Shown piece after piece: positions 1 through 9,009 of a DNA stretch of 64,000 nt (its first letter is position 1; the number at the start of each line of letters is the position of its first letter). Source of the DNA: DAIOEK01 sp963708715 (GTDB lineage: Bacteria; Chloroflexota; Anaerolineae; Anaerolineales; Anaerolineaceae). The DNA is taken from NCBI GenBank assembly GCA_963708715.1, contig CAVPSU010000001.1, forward strand, positions 558,001 to 622,000, in the 5' to 3' direction. Under the pieces are notes generated by a model that was given only the letters and a program-made list of their open reading frames with translations, did no database searches and was not told the DNA's origin. A program made the position numbers and the translations under genes.

Positions 1-804
1 ACCGAAGAGTTGTGCGGGATAGAGATATCATCCATGCAGGTCAGTCGGGCAGCCGCTCAACTGGATGAAGTCCTTCAAGAATGGCGAGAAAGACCTTTGG
101 GAGAGATAAGCTATCTCTACGTGGATGCCCGCTACGAGAAAGTTCGTGAAGCTGGACAAGTAAGAGATGCGGCGGTTTTAGTGGCTTCAGGCATCACTCC
201 AGAAGGCGAAAGGCAGATCCTTGGTGTTTCTGTATCACTTAGTGAGCATGAAACCCACTGGAAAGCCTTTCTGAAGAGTCTGAAAGATCGTGGTCTAAAT
301 GGCATGAAACTAATCATCAGCGATGATCACGAAGGTCTTGGAGCAGCTCGGAGAGCGGTGTTTGGAAGTATCCCCTGGCAAAGATGCCAGTTCCACTTGC
401 AACAAAACGCTGGGGCATATCTGCCCAAACAGCATATGAGATTGGAGGTGGCCGCAGACATCAGATCCATGTTCAATGCTCCAGACCGAAAGACTGCTGA
501 AGAGTTACTACAAGCAGCCATCCAGAAGTATGCCGCTTCCGCACCGCGCTTATCGGCTTGGCTTGAAGATAACCTTTCCGAGGGGTTTTCGGTTTTTGAT
601 TTTCCTTTGGAACACCGCAGAACGATCCGGACAACCAACAGTCTGGAGAGGATCAACAAAGAAATTCGCAGGCGTACGAGAGTTGTAGGTGTTTTTCCAA
701 ATGAGGCTTCTTGTCTCCGGTTGGTCTCAGCGTTACTCATGGAGATCAGTGAGGAGTGGCAGATCGGAAAACGATATTGTTCTGGCAAGTCATTGAATTG
801 TTAA
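1..804 (+). CDS. IS256-family (mutator-type) transposase, C-terminal part
   Basis: DDE transposase that cuts and joins insertion-sequence ends. The reading frame is open from the first base of the window, so the N-terminus lies outside; about 267 residues are visible. The three acidic positions of the family can be placed: the first Asp in YVDARYEKVR, the second in ISDDHEGL, and the Glu in NSLERINKEIRRRTRVVG. CQFHLQQN is also typical of the family. It ends in a normal TAA. Nothing shows whether the missing N-terminus is intact. Family assignment is firm; activity is unknown. Confidence 0.9.
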   Translation, partial: TEELCGIEISSMQVSRAAAQLDEVLQEWRERPLGEISYLYVDARYEKVREAGQVRDAAVLVASGITPEGERQILGVSVSLSEHETHWKAFLKSLKDRGLNGMKLIISDDHEGLGAARRAVFGSIPWQRCQFHLQQNAGAYLPKQHMRLEVAADIRSMFNAPDRKTAEELLQAAIQKYAASAPRLSAWLEDNLSEGFSVFDFPLEHRRTIRTTNSLERINKEIRRRTRVVGVFPNEASCLRLVSALLMEISEEWQIGKRYCSGKSLNC

Positions 805-855
805 AGAACGATGGGTATTTCTGACTCGAATTTACAGAAAAAAGGTTGCGTAATC
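1..855 (+). mobile_element. IS256-family insertion sequence, right part (partial)
   Basis: The transposase is followed by about 50 bases that read like an IS256 right end (GAATTTACAGAAAAAAGG at about 828-845). The left end is outside the window, so the terminal inverted repeat and target duplication cannot be confirmed. The right boundary is approximate. Confidence 0.45.
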
Positions 856-910
856 CGGCATTAGTATAATGATTGTATAAATTTATTGAATGCAGTTATA
901 CCCGAAATGA

Positions 911-916
911 TATAAT
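911..916 (+). promoter_or_regulatory. candidate -10 box of the ferritin gene
   Basis: TATAAT at 911-916, with a poor -35 (TTGAAT, 886-891) at a long 19-base spacing. It lies 45 bases before the ferritin start. Confidence 0.35.
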
Positions 917-961
917 TATTTCAGATAAAAATATTACTGTTAAATTGGAAAGGATGCCAAA

Positions 962-1447
962 ATGATGATCAGTAAAGAATTACAAGCGTTAATTAATGAG
1001 CAAATAGGACATGAATTCGAGGCTTCACATCAGTATATTCAGATCGCCGCATTTTTCGATTCTCTCGCTCTTAAGAAAGCGACCGAATTGTTCCTCAAAC
1101 AATCAGATGAGGAGCGCGAACACGGTCTTAAATTTGTAAAATATTTGATGGAGACAGGGGGACAGGTTGAGGTGCCTGCTATCCCCGCCGGGAAATTCTC
1201 ATTTTCATCAGCGGGAGAAGCTGTACAGTACGCCCTTGATTGGGAATTGGAAGTTACCCGCCGCATCAATGCATTGATGGACCTGGCGATCAAGCAAAAT
1301 GATCATCTTGGACGTGAATTCTTAGGCTGGTTTGTAACGGAACAGTTGGAAGAGGTCTCCAATATGGATCGTCTTCTGCGTGTCATAAAGAGCGTAGGCG
1401 AGAAGAACCTAATTATGCTTGAAGCTTATCTCTCCCACGGGGATTAA
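962..1447 (+). CDS. ftnA: Non-haem ferritin, iron storage
   Basis: Oxidises Fe(II) at a ferroxidase centre and stores iron in a 24-subunit cytoplasmic shell. The 161 residues match bacterial ferritin length. The protein begins ISKELQALINEQIGHEFEAS and carries ferroxidase ligands in EFEASHQY, DEEREHGLKF and the EQLEEV helix. The first of two adjacent ATGs is used; GGAAAGG at 947-953 is a good ribosome-binding site. The gene stands alone, flanked by an IS remnant and a strong terminator, so it is probably monocistronic. No Fur-box-like palindrome was recognised. The gene symbol is by family resemblance only. Confidence 0.93.
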   Translation: MMISKELQALINEQIGHEFEASHQYIQIAAFFDSLALKKATELFLKQSDEEREHGLKFVKYLMETGGQVEVPAIPAGKFSFSSAGEAVQYALDWELEVTRRINALMDLAIKQNDHLGREFLGWFVTEQLEEVSNMDRLLRVIKSVGEKNLIMLEAYLSHGD

Positions 1448-1462
1448 CGAATCATTTCTTAC

Positions 1463-1498
1463 AAAAATAGTATCGCTTTTGCGATACTATTTTTTATT
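1463..1498 (+). terminator. Rho-independent terminator of the ferritin gene
   Basis: Perfect 14-bp stem (1463-1476 with 1481-1494), TTTT loop, and a T-rich tail running to about 1499. Confidence 0.85.
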
Positions 1499-1591
1499 TA
1501 ATATCCCCTCAATCTCTCCAACCACTGATTAGCATCACCTGCAACCTGTCATTGCTTAATCATCTGATTTTCGTTCGTTGGACTCCAGAAA

Positions 1592-3064
1592 TTATGGCTT
1601 TGAGGTGATCTGACTGTACTGGTCACCGCAGGAGCAAGCCTTCACCGATTGATTTTGTTTGGTAAGCGAACCTTGATATGGTCTTCCGGCTGAATGGGTT
1701 ATCCATCCTTCCAATGAGAATGGAATGATTCCATCTGCGGGAACCCATTGCCCGTTGTATTTTCTGGCGATATGGATGTGAGTACCAGTCGCGCGTCCTC
1801 TCTCACAAGACGGATGACCGATCACGTCACCTGCTTTCATCTGTTTACCCTGTGGAGCAGCATCAGATGACGACAGATGGAGATAAAGTATCGCCCAACC
1901 TGTCCGTTCATCACCGTCGCCATCCAGATCAAGTATTGCCAGACCAGGTTCTGCCCGGACGATCAATCCATCGGCAACGGCGGTAGCCCATTCAATTGAA
2001 GCAGCACAACCGCTCAGATCCGAAGGAGGTGCGAAATCGATTGCCGCCCAAGGATTTTCCTCACCCCAGACTGGATGGGGAGCTCCCGTAAAAGACCAGG
2101 ATTTCCCGGCAACAAATGGCAGCATAAGGTCGGGTTGTTGAAGACTTCCAGGCATGATGGGTTCATGCGTATCCGGCCAAACTTCACCGAAGAGTTTCCT
2201 GTAAGTGGCAGCAAAACCATCATGCGCAACAGCATGATAATAGGCATCTGCAGGAAGAATGGATGCGAAATAATGCTTAAGTGAGACTGTCGCCGCGTTT
2301 TGCCATGGATCGAAATATTCCAATTCTCCAGTTAAAAGCTCCTGGGAAACCAATTTTCCATCCAGGAATTGATAATATCCATTATTCAATGTATCTGCCA
2401 ACCAGAGGAGTTGGTAGTAAAGGTTGCCAAAGAATTCCTGATAGTGCCCCAACAAGTTACTGTCCACATTCGATGGGCGGATTGAATTGCTCAATGCTTC
2501 CGCCCGATATTCCAGGATCGCCAGGATAAGACGAGGACTGACCGAGTAACTTGTGGCAATATAATCCACCAGCTCACCGCCTGAGCGCCATCCACCATAG
2601 GCATATATCGAGTAATCTTTGAGCCATCCGGGTTGGTCTTCAACGAATTGGATAGTGTTGAAATCCTTCTGAGCGGGTCCGTTGACGTATAACGAATTGG
2701 GAATGATCTGATAGGCTGAACCCCATAAAGGTCGGTAGTAGATCGGGATTTTAACAGGCATTCCTGGCGGCAGGGTTGTTGTGGATTGCGGAATAATGGG
2801 ATTAGCTTCTAAAATTTCCGGGACGGTTGTATTAAAGCGGACCGCCAAAGCAGAAATCGTATCACCATCTTGAATGGAATAATCGACCAACTGACCAGGT
2901 TCGAATATTTCCCGGGTTGGCAATAAAGTTGCCTTGACAATTTCCTCAGGAGGATATGTCGGGGTCATCTCCCGATAGATAAGCTGGGGAGGAGGCAGAC
3001 AGGATACTAGTAATACTGAGAGTACAAGCAGCGTGATACTTATTTTGAGCTTGTTATTGATCAT
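1592..3064 (-). CDS. LysM / M23-peptidase lipoprotein, paralogue 1
   Basis: Probable exported peptidoglycan-binding endopeptidase of 490 residues. A signal peptide ends in lipobox LLVSC (Cys22). One LysM domain (about 60-108) is followed by a middle region with a VSPRLILAILEY motif reminiscent of lytic transglycosylases, then an M23 core. Likely zinc ligands are His330, Asp343 and the H-I-H pair at 429-431; His396 lies in YLHL. An acidic DLDGDGD loop sits inside the M23 core. The two genes upstream on the same strand are full-length paralogues. The start is an ATG 5 bases after TATAAT with no ribosome-binding site, so the mRNA may be leaderless. Substrate unknown. Confidence 0.85.
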   Translation of the reverse strand: MINNKLKISITLLVLSVLLVSCLPPPQLIYREMTPTYPPEEIVKATLLPTREIFEPGQLVDYSIQDGDTISALAVRFNTTVPEILEANPIIPQSTTTLPPGMPVKIPIYYRPLWGSAYQIIPNSLYVNGPAQKDFNTIQFVEDQPGWLKDYSIYAYGGWRSGGELVDYIATSYSVSPRLILAILEYRAEALSNSIRPSNVDSNLLGHYQEFFGNLYYQLLWLADTLNNGYYQFLDGKLVSQELLTGELEYFDPWQNAATVSLKHYFASILPADAYYHAVAHDGFAATYRKLFGEVWPDTHEPIMPGSLQQPDLMLPFVAGKSWSFTGAPHPVWGEENPWAAIDFAPPSDLSGCAASIEWATAVADGLIVRAEPGLAILDLDGDGDERTGWAILYLHLSSSDAAPQGKQMKAGDVIGHPSCERGRATGTHIHIARKYNGQWVPADGIIPFSLEGWITHSAGRPYQGSLTKQNQSVKACSCGDQYSQITSKP

Positions 3065-3069
3065 GATAA

Positions 3070-3075
3070 ATTATA
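3070..3075 (-). promoter_or_regulatory. -10 box of a probable leaderless promoter
   Basis: TATAAT on the minus strand, 5 bases before the ATG of the M23 lipoprotein gene (ATG at 3064-3062). Transcription would begin at or next to the start codon, and there is no Shine-Dalgarno. No clear -35 was found. Confidence 0.5.
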
Positions 3076-3139
3076 AGATCTCTCAACAAATGGTTTGAGG
3101 GGAGAAACTGGATGGAATTGTCTTTGTTTCATGTATAAA

Positions 3140-3161
3140 GAGAAAGGTAATTTGATTACCT
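3140..3161 (-). terminator. weak hairpin after M23 paralogue 2
   Basis: Minus-strand stem AGGTAA/TTACCT (3145-3150 with 3156-3161), then TTCTCTTT. It may end the envelope operon before paralogue 1. The stem is short, so this is tentative. Confidence 0.35.
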
Positions 3162-3209
3162 GGTTATTTTACTTTCAATGAGAGTGCTCTATCAAACTAC
3201 ATCAAGGTC

Positions 3210-5000
3210 TTATTGTACCGCTGAATCGGAAGATGGATCCAAATCGGTACGAATAATGACCGTATCTTTCGTCCCACAAGAACAAGCCGTGATCATTTGA
3301 TTACCTTTGGTGAGGGTTCCCTTATAGGATTGGGCGGCGGCGTGCGCTTCCCAACCATCCATCACGAAAGGTAATGGTCCGCCTGCCAGGATCCACTCGC
3401 CATTGAACTTACGAGCCATATGAAAATGCGTGCCGGTGGAGAAGCCCCCTTCACAGGATGGATGACCGATAGGTTGTCCCTGTTCAACAAAATCACCTGC
3501 TTTAACTCGATCCCTGGTTGCAATGTGCATATAAAGCAGGTCCCAACCTGTTTGTTCATTGCCGTCACCATCCAGATCCAATACGACAACTCCGCCACCC
3601 GTGCGCGCGACCACACCTGATGCAGCAGCGAGGACCCATTCATTTGAAGTTTCGCAGCCGCTGTTGTTCAAACTAGGTGAGAAGTCTAGTGCGGCGCGGG
3701 CTCCCAGTGCCCCCCATGCAGCGTGCGGACCCCCAGTAAAGTTCCATTCGGTATCTTTCTCAATGGGAAGGATCAAATCGGGTTGCGTGATTGTGGCTGG
3801 GAAAAGAGGCTCAACAGTCATTGCTCTTAACCAGGGACTACCGAACATCTGTTGGTGAGTAGATGGAAACCCTGTATCTGTATATACCGCTGCTTCCCAT
3901 CCGGCACGATCCAATAATTGAGCAAACAAATACTGGATTGCGAATGTGCCCGCATTAAGGTCTGGCGCGCCTTTGATGGTCGATCCATCCGGAAATACCA
4001 CTTCTGTGACCAATCCTTCGCGCCATCCGTAATAGCTAACATTCAATTGACTTACTGCCCAGGTAAGTTGGCTGTATAGTCCTTTTTTAAGCGGATCGAT
4101 GTGCCCGAGCGGATATTTCTGGGCGGTCTCACCAATGGGTTGCCCATAAACCCAATGGCTGAAATATTCAAGAATGGACAGTAGTGTTCTGGGGTTGATC
4201 GAGTTTTCAATCGCCACTTTTCGGATAACCCCTGCACCATCCAACCAACCAGAACTGCTGAGGTATTCTCGATAAGTGCTGAGGTAACCGCCCGCATTAT
4301 CAACGAAACCATCGATATCAAAATCTAATCCTGAAGGTGAAAAAACCAACTCACTATCAGGTATCACTTTTTTATCAGATGATGTCTCTATATTCCTCGG
4401 TGGGATCATAACGAGCTGCTGTGGATCGAGAAAACCTGACCGCGGAAGATTGATAGTGGAAGAGATCTCCGCAATGGATACTCCGAAACGGGTTGCCAGG
4501 GCGGGAAGTGTATCTCCTGCTTGAGTTTGATAAATAATCGGTGGTTCATTTGAGGTCACAGCCGGTTTGATCATGCTGGTCAGCATCGGTTTGGGTTCTA
4601 CTTGTTCCGGTTCGATTTTTATAGACCCTGATATTCCGAGGGTATCAGGAACAGTATTGCTTCCACTAACTCCTCCCACCTCAGATACTGACATGATGGT
4701 TGGTTGAATTGGAATAGGGGTTGGTTGAATAGATATAGGAGTTGGTTGAATTTCAGGCAATGATTCTATTTGAGTTGGTTCGATCGGTAATTCGGGGGCT
4801 GCAGCAATTGTAACTGGACTGCTGGGAGTCCTTTCGGTTTCAATTGGGTCAAGGGTAACATAATCATTCGTGCAAGCGCTTAGCCAGAAGATCGCAGAAG
4901 TAATTACAAGGGTAGAGAACCAACGGAGTCTATTTTCATTCCCGCTACCGTTGGATCTGGTTTTCTTCCTGCTGCCCATTGTATGCTTCAATAACTTCAT
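3210..5000 (-). CDS. LysM / M23-peptidase lipoprotein, paralogue 2
   Basis: Longest of the three paralogues (596 residues). Signal peptide with lipobox WLSAC (Cys43), then a low-complexity stretch rich in Pro, Thr, Ile and Gln (about 50-150, with repeated QPTPI), one LysM (about 153-201), a middle region with NPRTLLSILEY, and an M23 core with GGPHAAWG...LDF and GTHFHMAR ligand motifs plus a DLDGDGNEQ acidic loop. The start at 5000 is chosen because AGGAA precedes it; an in-frame ATG at 4979 has no such site. It overlaps the 3' end of paralogue 3 by 56 bases, implying co-transcription. Confidence 0.85.
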   Translation of the reverse strand: MKLLKHTMGSRKKTRSNGSGNENRLRWFSTLVITSAIFWLSACTNDYVTLDPIETERTPSSPVTIAAAPELPIEPTQIESLPEIQPTPISIQPTPIPIQPTIMSVSEVGGVSGSNTVPDTLGISGSIKIEPEQVEPKPMLTSMIKPAVTSNEPPIIYQTQAGDTLPALATRFGVSIAEISSTINLPRSGFLDPQQLVMIPPRNIETSSDKKVIPDSELVFSPSGLDFDIDGFVDNAGGYLSTYREYLSSSGWLDGAGVIRKVAIENSINPRTLLSILEYFSHWVYGQPIGETAQKYPLGHIDPLKKGLYSQLTWAVSQLNVSYYGWREGLVTEVVFPDGSTIKGAPDLNAGTFAIQYLFAQLLDRAGWEAAVYTDTGFPSTHQQMFGSPWLRAMTVEPLFPATITQPDLILPIEKDTEWNFTGGPHAAWGALGARAALDFSPSLNNSGCETSNEWVLAAASGVVARTGGGVVVLDLDGDGNEQTGWDLLYMHIATRDRVKAGDFVEQGQPIGHPSCEGGFSTGTHFHMARKFNGEWILAGGPLPFVMDGWEAHAAAQSYKGTLTKGNQMITACSCGTKDTVIIRTDLDPSSDSAVQ

Positions 5001-6501
5001 TGTTCCTGCTTATAAATCCATCGTATTCGGTTCCGGTTCCGCTGGATGTCCATCCATCAAGGTTGAATGGGATTATCCCGTCAGCGGCTATCCATATTCC
5101 GTTATATCTTCTTGCCAGGTGAAGGTGTGTTCCGCTAGAAAGTCCGCCTTCACAGGATGTGTGACCAATTCGGTCTCCAGCTTTCAGATCAACGCCAGCC
5201 TTTACACGATCCTGTGAATCAATGTGCAAGTATAGTACCGACCAGCCGGTTTGAACCTTACTATCTCCATCCAAATCCAGAATGACTACACCGGCGTTCG
5301 AATATACAATTTTTCCATCTGCCACGGCTGTGACCCATTCATTATTCAGAACACACCCCATAGGCTCACCAGGTGGAGCGAAATCAATTGCCGACCAGGC
5401 ACTTCCATCACCCCATCCGCCGTGAGGTCCGCCGGTAAAGGACCATGGTTTACCTGGTTCGAATGGTAATTGCATTAATGGCTGCGAAAGATCAGGAGGG
5501 ATCAATCCTTCCAGCGTTGCATCAAATGGGTAGCCAAAAAGATCGGAGAAGGTCTTGAAAAGACCATCCGGGGATGTTGCAAATTCCCAATCTGTTCGTC
5601 CATAAAGTGATGATAAAAAATATTGAACCCCGATAGTACCGGCATTGATCGTATTATCAACCGGGATGATCGAACCGTCTACCAGAAGCAGAGCAGGCAA
5701 TGCATTGATCTGCCACAGGTAAAACCCCTTGTTCAATTGGTTCGCAGCCCAGGATAGCTGCCGATATAAACCTGCGTATCGTTCATCAATATATCTAAGT
5801 GGATATGTTTTTGCTGTTGTTTCGGGGGATGGGCTGGTAATCCAATGGGATGTATATTCCAAAGCTGCGATCAACAACCTCGGATTCACTGAATTCTCCA
5901 TTGACACTCGCTCTATGATCTGAGCGCTAGTCAGATTCTCGCGGTCCACTACCTCCTTGTATGAACTGAGGTAACCGGATCGTTCTTTCAAGAAATGAGC
6001 TGCATCAAAGGATATGCTGAATGGACTGGCAACTAATTCTGAATCAGGAATGATCTTGAAGGAAGGTCCCCTGCCAGAGGGCGTTGGGGCAGGAACTACT
6101 AATCGTTGCCCGATGCTCAAGGCATTTGGATTTGCTAGCTGATTCGCGTTGGCAATGGTATCAACTGCCACTTGATAATGTTCCCCTATGGTAGCAAGAG
6201 AATCGCCTGCCTGCACTGTATAGTCGAAGGGATCCAACCGAAGGGTGGGAACGATATGGGGAGGATCAGGCGTTGGGGTAAGGATGGGCTCATCCGGAGA
6301 TCGGGTTGGTAATAAATACCAGGCGCTGGTGGGAATGCTGCCGACTATACAACCGCCGGATAAAGCAATTCCAGTGGGACAAGGAGTGGAGATCACCCCT
6401 TGATCGGATGGATTCCATGGTTCCGCGGGCGGAGCCTGTTTACGACAGGCAATGAGAGCAGCAATAAGGACAAGAATAATGACGACCAGGTGTCTCTTCA
6501 A
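4945..6501 (-). CDS. LysM / M23-peptidase lipoprotein, paralogue 3
   Basis: 518-residue paralogue. Signal peptide with lipobox ALIAC (Cys19), a LysM beginning YTVQAGDSLATIGEHY, a middle region with NPRLLIAALEYTSHW, and an M23 core with GGPHGGWG...IDF and GTHLHLARR. The acidic loop DLDGDSKVQTGW is conserved. The start is TTG at 6501 preceded by GAGGA; no better ATG lies upstream. It begins 9 bases after the HIT gene stop, so it is translated from the same operon. Expected to act outside the membrane on peptidoglycan or a related polymer. Confidence 0.85.
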   Translation of the reverse strand: MKRHLVVIILVLIAALIACRKQAPPAEPWNPSDQGVISTPCPTGIALSGGCIVGSIPTSAWYLLPTRSPDEPILTPTPDPPHIVPTLRLDPFDYTVQAGDSLATIGEHYQVAVDTIANANQLANPNALSIGQRLVVPAPTPSGRGPSFKIIPDSELVASPFSISFDAAHFLKERSGYLSSYKEVVDRENLTSAQIIERVSMENSVNPRLLIAALEYTSHWITSPSPETTAKTYPLRYIDERYAGLYRQLSWAANQLNKGFYLWQINALPALLLVDGSIIPVDNTINAGTIGVQYFLSSLYGRTDWEFATSPDGLFKTFSDLFGYPFDATLEGLIPPDLSQPLMQLPFEPGKPWSFTGGPHGGWGDGSAWSAIDFAPPGEPMGCVLNNEWVTAVADGKIVYSNAGVVILDLDGDSKVQTGWSVLYLHIDSQDRVKAGVDLKAGDRIGHTSCEGGLSSGTHLHLARRYNGIWIAADGIIPFNLDGWTSSGTGTEYDGFISRNNEVIEAYNGQQEENQIQR

Positions 6502-6510
6502 GGATATCCT

Positions 6511-6855
6511 CTACGAAAACTTGGCTGTTAAAGCTTTTCCTCCCAATAAGTGCATGTGCAAATGCAAGACTGTTTGCCCGGCGCCCGCGCCCGTATTCAT
6601 AACCAGCCGATACCCTTCCTGGATTCCTTCCTTTTCCGCCAGGAGCCGAGCCACTGTGAAAATATGCCCGAGTGAAAGTTCGTCACCAACCGTAACATCG
6701 TTGAGGCTGTCAATATGCTGATTCGGAACGATCAGGTAGTGAACCGGCGCAATTGGATTGATATCCTTGAACACAGTGATCTTTTCATCTTTATATATCA
6801 CTTGACTTGGAATTTTTCCTTGTACTATTTTGCAGAATATGCAATCGTCTTTCAT
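6511..6855 (-). CDS. HIT-family nucleotide-binding protein
   Basis: Cytoplasmic histidine-triad hydrolase or transferase of about 114 residues acting on adenosine phosphoramidates or dinucleoside polyphosphates. CIFCKIVQGKIPS is at the N-terminus and the triad HLHMHLLGG near the C-terminus. The ATG at 6855 is preferred over one 15 bases upstream because GGAGG lies 4 bases before it. It sits 11 bases after the deacetylase gene and 9 before an M23 gene, an odd cytoplasmic member of an otherwise exported-protein operon. Confidence 0.92.
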   Translation of the reverse strand: MKDDCIFCKIVQGKIPSQVIYKDEKITVFKDINPIAPVHYLIVPNQHIDSLNDVTVGDELSLGHIFTVARLLAEKEGIQEGYRLVMNTGAGAGQTVLHLHMHLLGGKALTAKFS

Positions 6856-6866
6856 TACGCCTCCAA

Positions 6867-8033
6867 TCAAGGTGTTGTGGATATCGTTGGGATGGATCCA
6901 TACTTGTCTTTACAGACAATATCATAGTAAAGCAATTCTGTTTCACGATTATTGTTCGCTTCAGTGCGAGCCTGGTCACCGATCGTCAGTACCTCATCGA
7001 TACGATAGAGCGCATCGGTACTCCAATAGCGAGGGAGAGTCAATAACGGGTCACCAAATTCACCTTCCGGTAGATAAAGTGGCCTTCCTGAATCCTTTTG
7101 GTCTGCCTGAGGCACCCAGTTAAACATGAGAGGACCTCTGGGATTGGTAGTAAACCCAAGGCGATACCCGGCTTCGCGGGCGACTTCCATGCCACGTTTA
7201 GTAAAGCTTCCGCCCGGCCAAATGAATGCAACAGGTGTATTACCAAAATATTGTGAGATCACCTCGATCGGTTTATAGATCTCCTGGTGAATATATTCTT
7301 CTGACGAGCCAGGATTGATATTTGAGTTGTGTTCAAATCCATGAGCTTGCATATCAAGATACCCCTGTTTCACCAATTCCTGTAATTCGGGATAGATCGC
7401 TGGATTCAAACTCACATTACTTATCCACGCATTCGTCACCGTCTTCCAACCGTATTTTTGCAAGAAAGGAATAAAGTGATCCAGATAGTATTGAGCAAAA
7501 TGGCGGTCATCAACCAGGAAAACCACAGAGCGCGGTGGTATCGCGGTATTCTTTTCCATAAAATCAGCGAGCTGATTCATGGTGATGGTTTGAAATCCCA
7601 CTTCTGCAGCATGCTCCATGATTTTTTTCATGGTAGCGTGGGTGATGCTGTTGTAAGCCATGTCTGGGGACGCTTCTTTACTTACCCCATGGATCATGAT
7701 AACCATCACAACAGTACCCGGTGAGCTATTATTCGGATCCCATTTTGCCTTCAGATACCCGCAGGTATCTTTGATGTAGGTATGGGGAGGATCCAACGGA
7801 TTGAGTATGGTGGTTTGAAAAATACCCGGTAATGCCGGTGGAGTACGAATGGGTGTCGGAGTCGGTGGAATGGGTGTGGCGGTTGGCTCGGGTGTAAATG
7901 TCGCCGGAGGAAGGGTTGCTGTCTGGGTAAACTCTGGCAATTCAGTTGGAATGATGGTGGTGCCTGGGGTACAAGAAGCCAATATGCTTGAAACCAATAA
8001 TACCCAAAGCATGTGTCTGCGAAGAAATTTCAT
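6867..8033 (-). CDS. Polysaccharide deacetylase-like lipoprotein
   Basis: 388 residues. Lipobox SILASC near residue 21, then a Pro/Thr-rich linker (TPTPI-type, about 40-70), then a NodB-like domain. Visible motifs are VVFLVDDRHF (acidic motif 1), MQAHGFEHNS (metal-binding His pair) and FIWPGGSF (motif 3). Expected to remove acetyl groups from a surface polysaccharide or peptidoglycan glycan outside the membrane. AGGAT precedes the ATG. It lies 35 bases downstream of a second deacetylase gene and immediately upstream of HIT and M23 genes, supporting an envelope-remodelling operon. Substrate not inferable. Confidence 0.85.
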   Translation of the reverse strand: MKFLRRHMLWVLLVSSILASCTPGTTIIPTELPEFTQTATLPPATFTPEPTATPIPPTPTPIRTPPALPGIFQTTILNPLDPPHTYIKDTCGYLKAKWDPNNSSPGTVVMVIMIHGVSKEASPDMAYNSITHATMKKIMEHAAEVGFQTITMNQLADFMEKNTAIPPRSVVFLVDDRHFAQYYLDHFIPFLQKYGWKTVTNAWISNVSLNPAIYPELQELVKQGYLDMQAHGFEHNSNINPGSSEEYIHQEIYKPIEVISQYFGNTPVAFIWPGGSFTKRGMEVAREAGYRLGFTTNPRGPLMFNWVPQADQKDSGRPLYLPEGEFGDPLLTLPRYWSTDALYRIDEVLTIGDQARTEANNNRETELLYYDIVCKDKYGSIPTISTTP

Positions 8034-8068
8034 GAATGATCCTGATAAATGGTGCTGAAACGCGTAAA

Positions 8069-8911
8069 TTAGTTCGGGCTATACTTCATGGAGGCGGCGA
8101 TGGAGGTGCTCAACGCTTCTACGCTGAAGCCTTTTCTGATCAGCACACGAAGGATCATATCCACATCCGCTATGTCATAGATCCTGTTTACATGGCTGAG
8201 GACGATATCACCATTTTTTGCCCGGTCCACCACGTTACTCAATGTAGATTTGTCGTTTCCCCCGGATTCCAGCGACCACAATACATGCTGCATTCCCCAT
8301 TGCGCAGCGATCCCTCTTACCCGAAGATTTCGGTCACCAAATGGAGCCCGAAAATAACGAACCCTATATCCGGGCAGCATATTTCGGATCTGGTATGTGA
8401 ACATCCGAAATTGAGTATGGATCGCTTCGTCACTCAATTGAGTGAAAGGCATATCATGGACCCAGCCATGAAATGCAAGGTCGTGTCCCTCTTCGATCAG
8501 GCGGGGGACATTCACTTTGCAATGAATGAGGTCCGCACCCATTACAAAAAAAGTTGCTTTGACGCCATGCTCGAGGTAGACATCCAACAATTCGGTTAGC
8601 TGGCTATCATCAGTCACATCGTCATAGGTGATTGAGATCACTTTCCTCAAGGTATCTCCGGTAACAACTTCATGGTTTGCCATAAAGTTGATTTCTTCAA
8701 TTGGAAGATCTGGTTTTTGGGTCTCGGATATTGCAGTTGGATCTATAGGTTTCTGAAGTGTATCTTTATTAACATCAGACGTTTGAATCACATTTCTGGA
8801 TGATAAATCTTGCATAGTAGGGTTAAGACCGGCGTATAAACCTGCCCCCGCCAGGGATATGCCGACATTTTTTAATAACTTGCGTCGGGTGATTTTTTGT
8901 TTTATATCCAT
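8069..8911 (-). CDS. Polysaccharide deacetylase with Tat-like signal
   Basis: About 280 residues. N-terminal TRRKLLK followed by a hydrophobic stretch resembles a twin-arginine signal. The NodB domain has ITYDDVTDDSQ (motif 1), AFHGWVHD (metal-binding motif, HxxxH) and YFRAPFGDRN (motif 3). The ATG at 8911 is chosen over an upstream TTG because TATAAT lies 7 bases before it, suggesting a leaderless start. It is the first gene of the minus-strand envelope operon and is divergent from the histidine kinase gene at 9010. Confidence 0.85.
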   Translation of the reverse strand: MDIKQKITRRKLLKNVGISLAGAGLYAGLNPTMQDLSSRNVIQTSDVNKDTLQKPIDPTAISETQKPDLPIEEINFMANHEVVTGDTLRKVISITYDDVTDDSQLTELLDVYLEHGVKATFFVMGADLIHCKVNVPRLIEEGHDLAFHGWVHDMPFTQLSDEAIHTQFRMFTYQIRNMLPGYRVRYFRAPFGDRNLRVRGIAAQWGMQHVLWSLESGGNDKSTLSNVVDRAKNGDIVLSHVNRIYDIADVDMILRVLIRKGFSVEALSTSIAASMKYSPN

Positions 8912-8918
8912 ACGATTT

Positions 8919-8924
8919 ATTATA
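8919..8924 (-). promoter_or_regulatory. -10 box of a probable leaderless promoter
   Basis: TATAAT on the minus strand, 7 bases before the ATG at 8911; no Shine-Dalgarno. It would drive the whole envelope operon. Confidence 0.5.
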
Positions 8925-9009
8925 TACAAATTTTACCAAGGATTTATAATAAAGGGGTATTCGTACACATTGGTCTCGATGGTGGGATTGGACGTTACCG
9001 GAGCAATGA

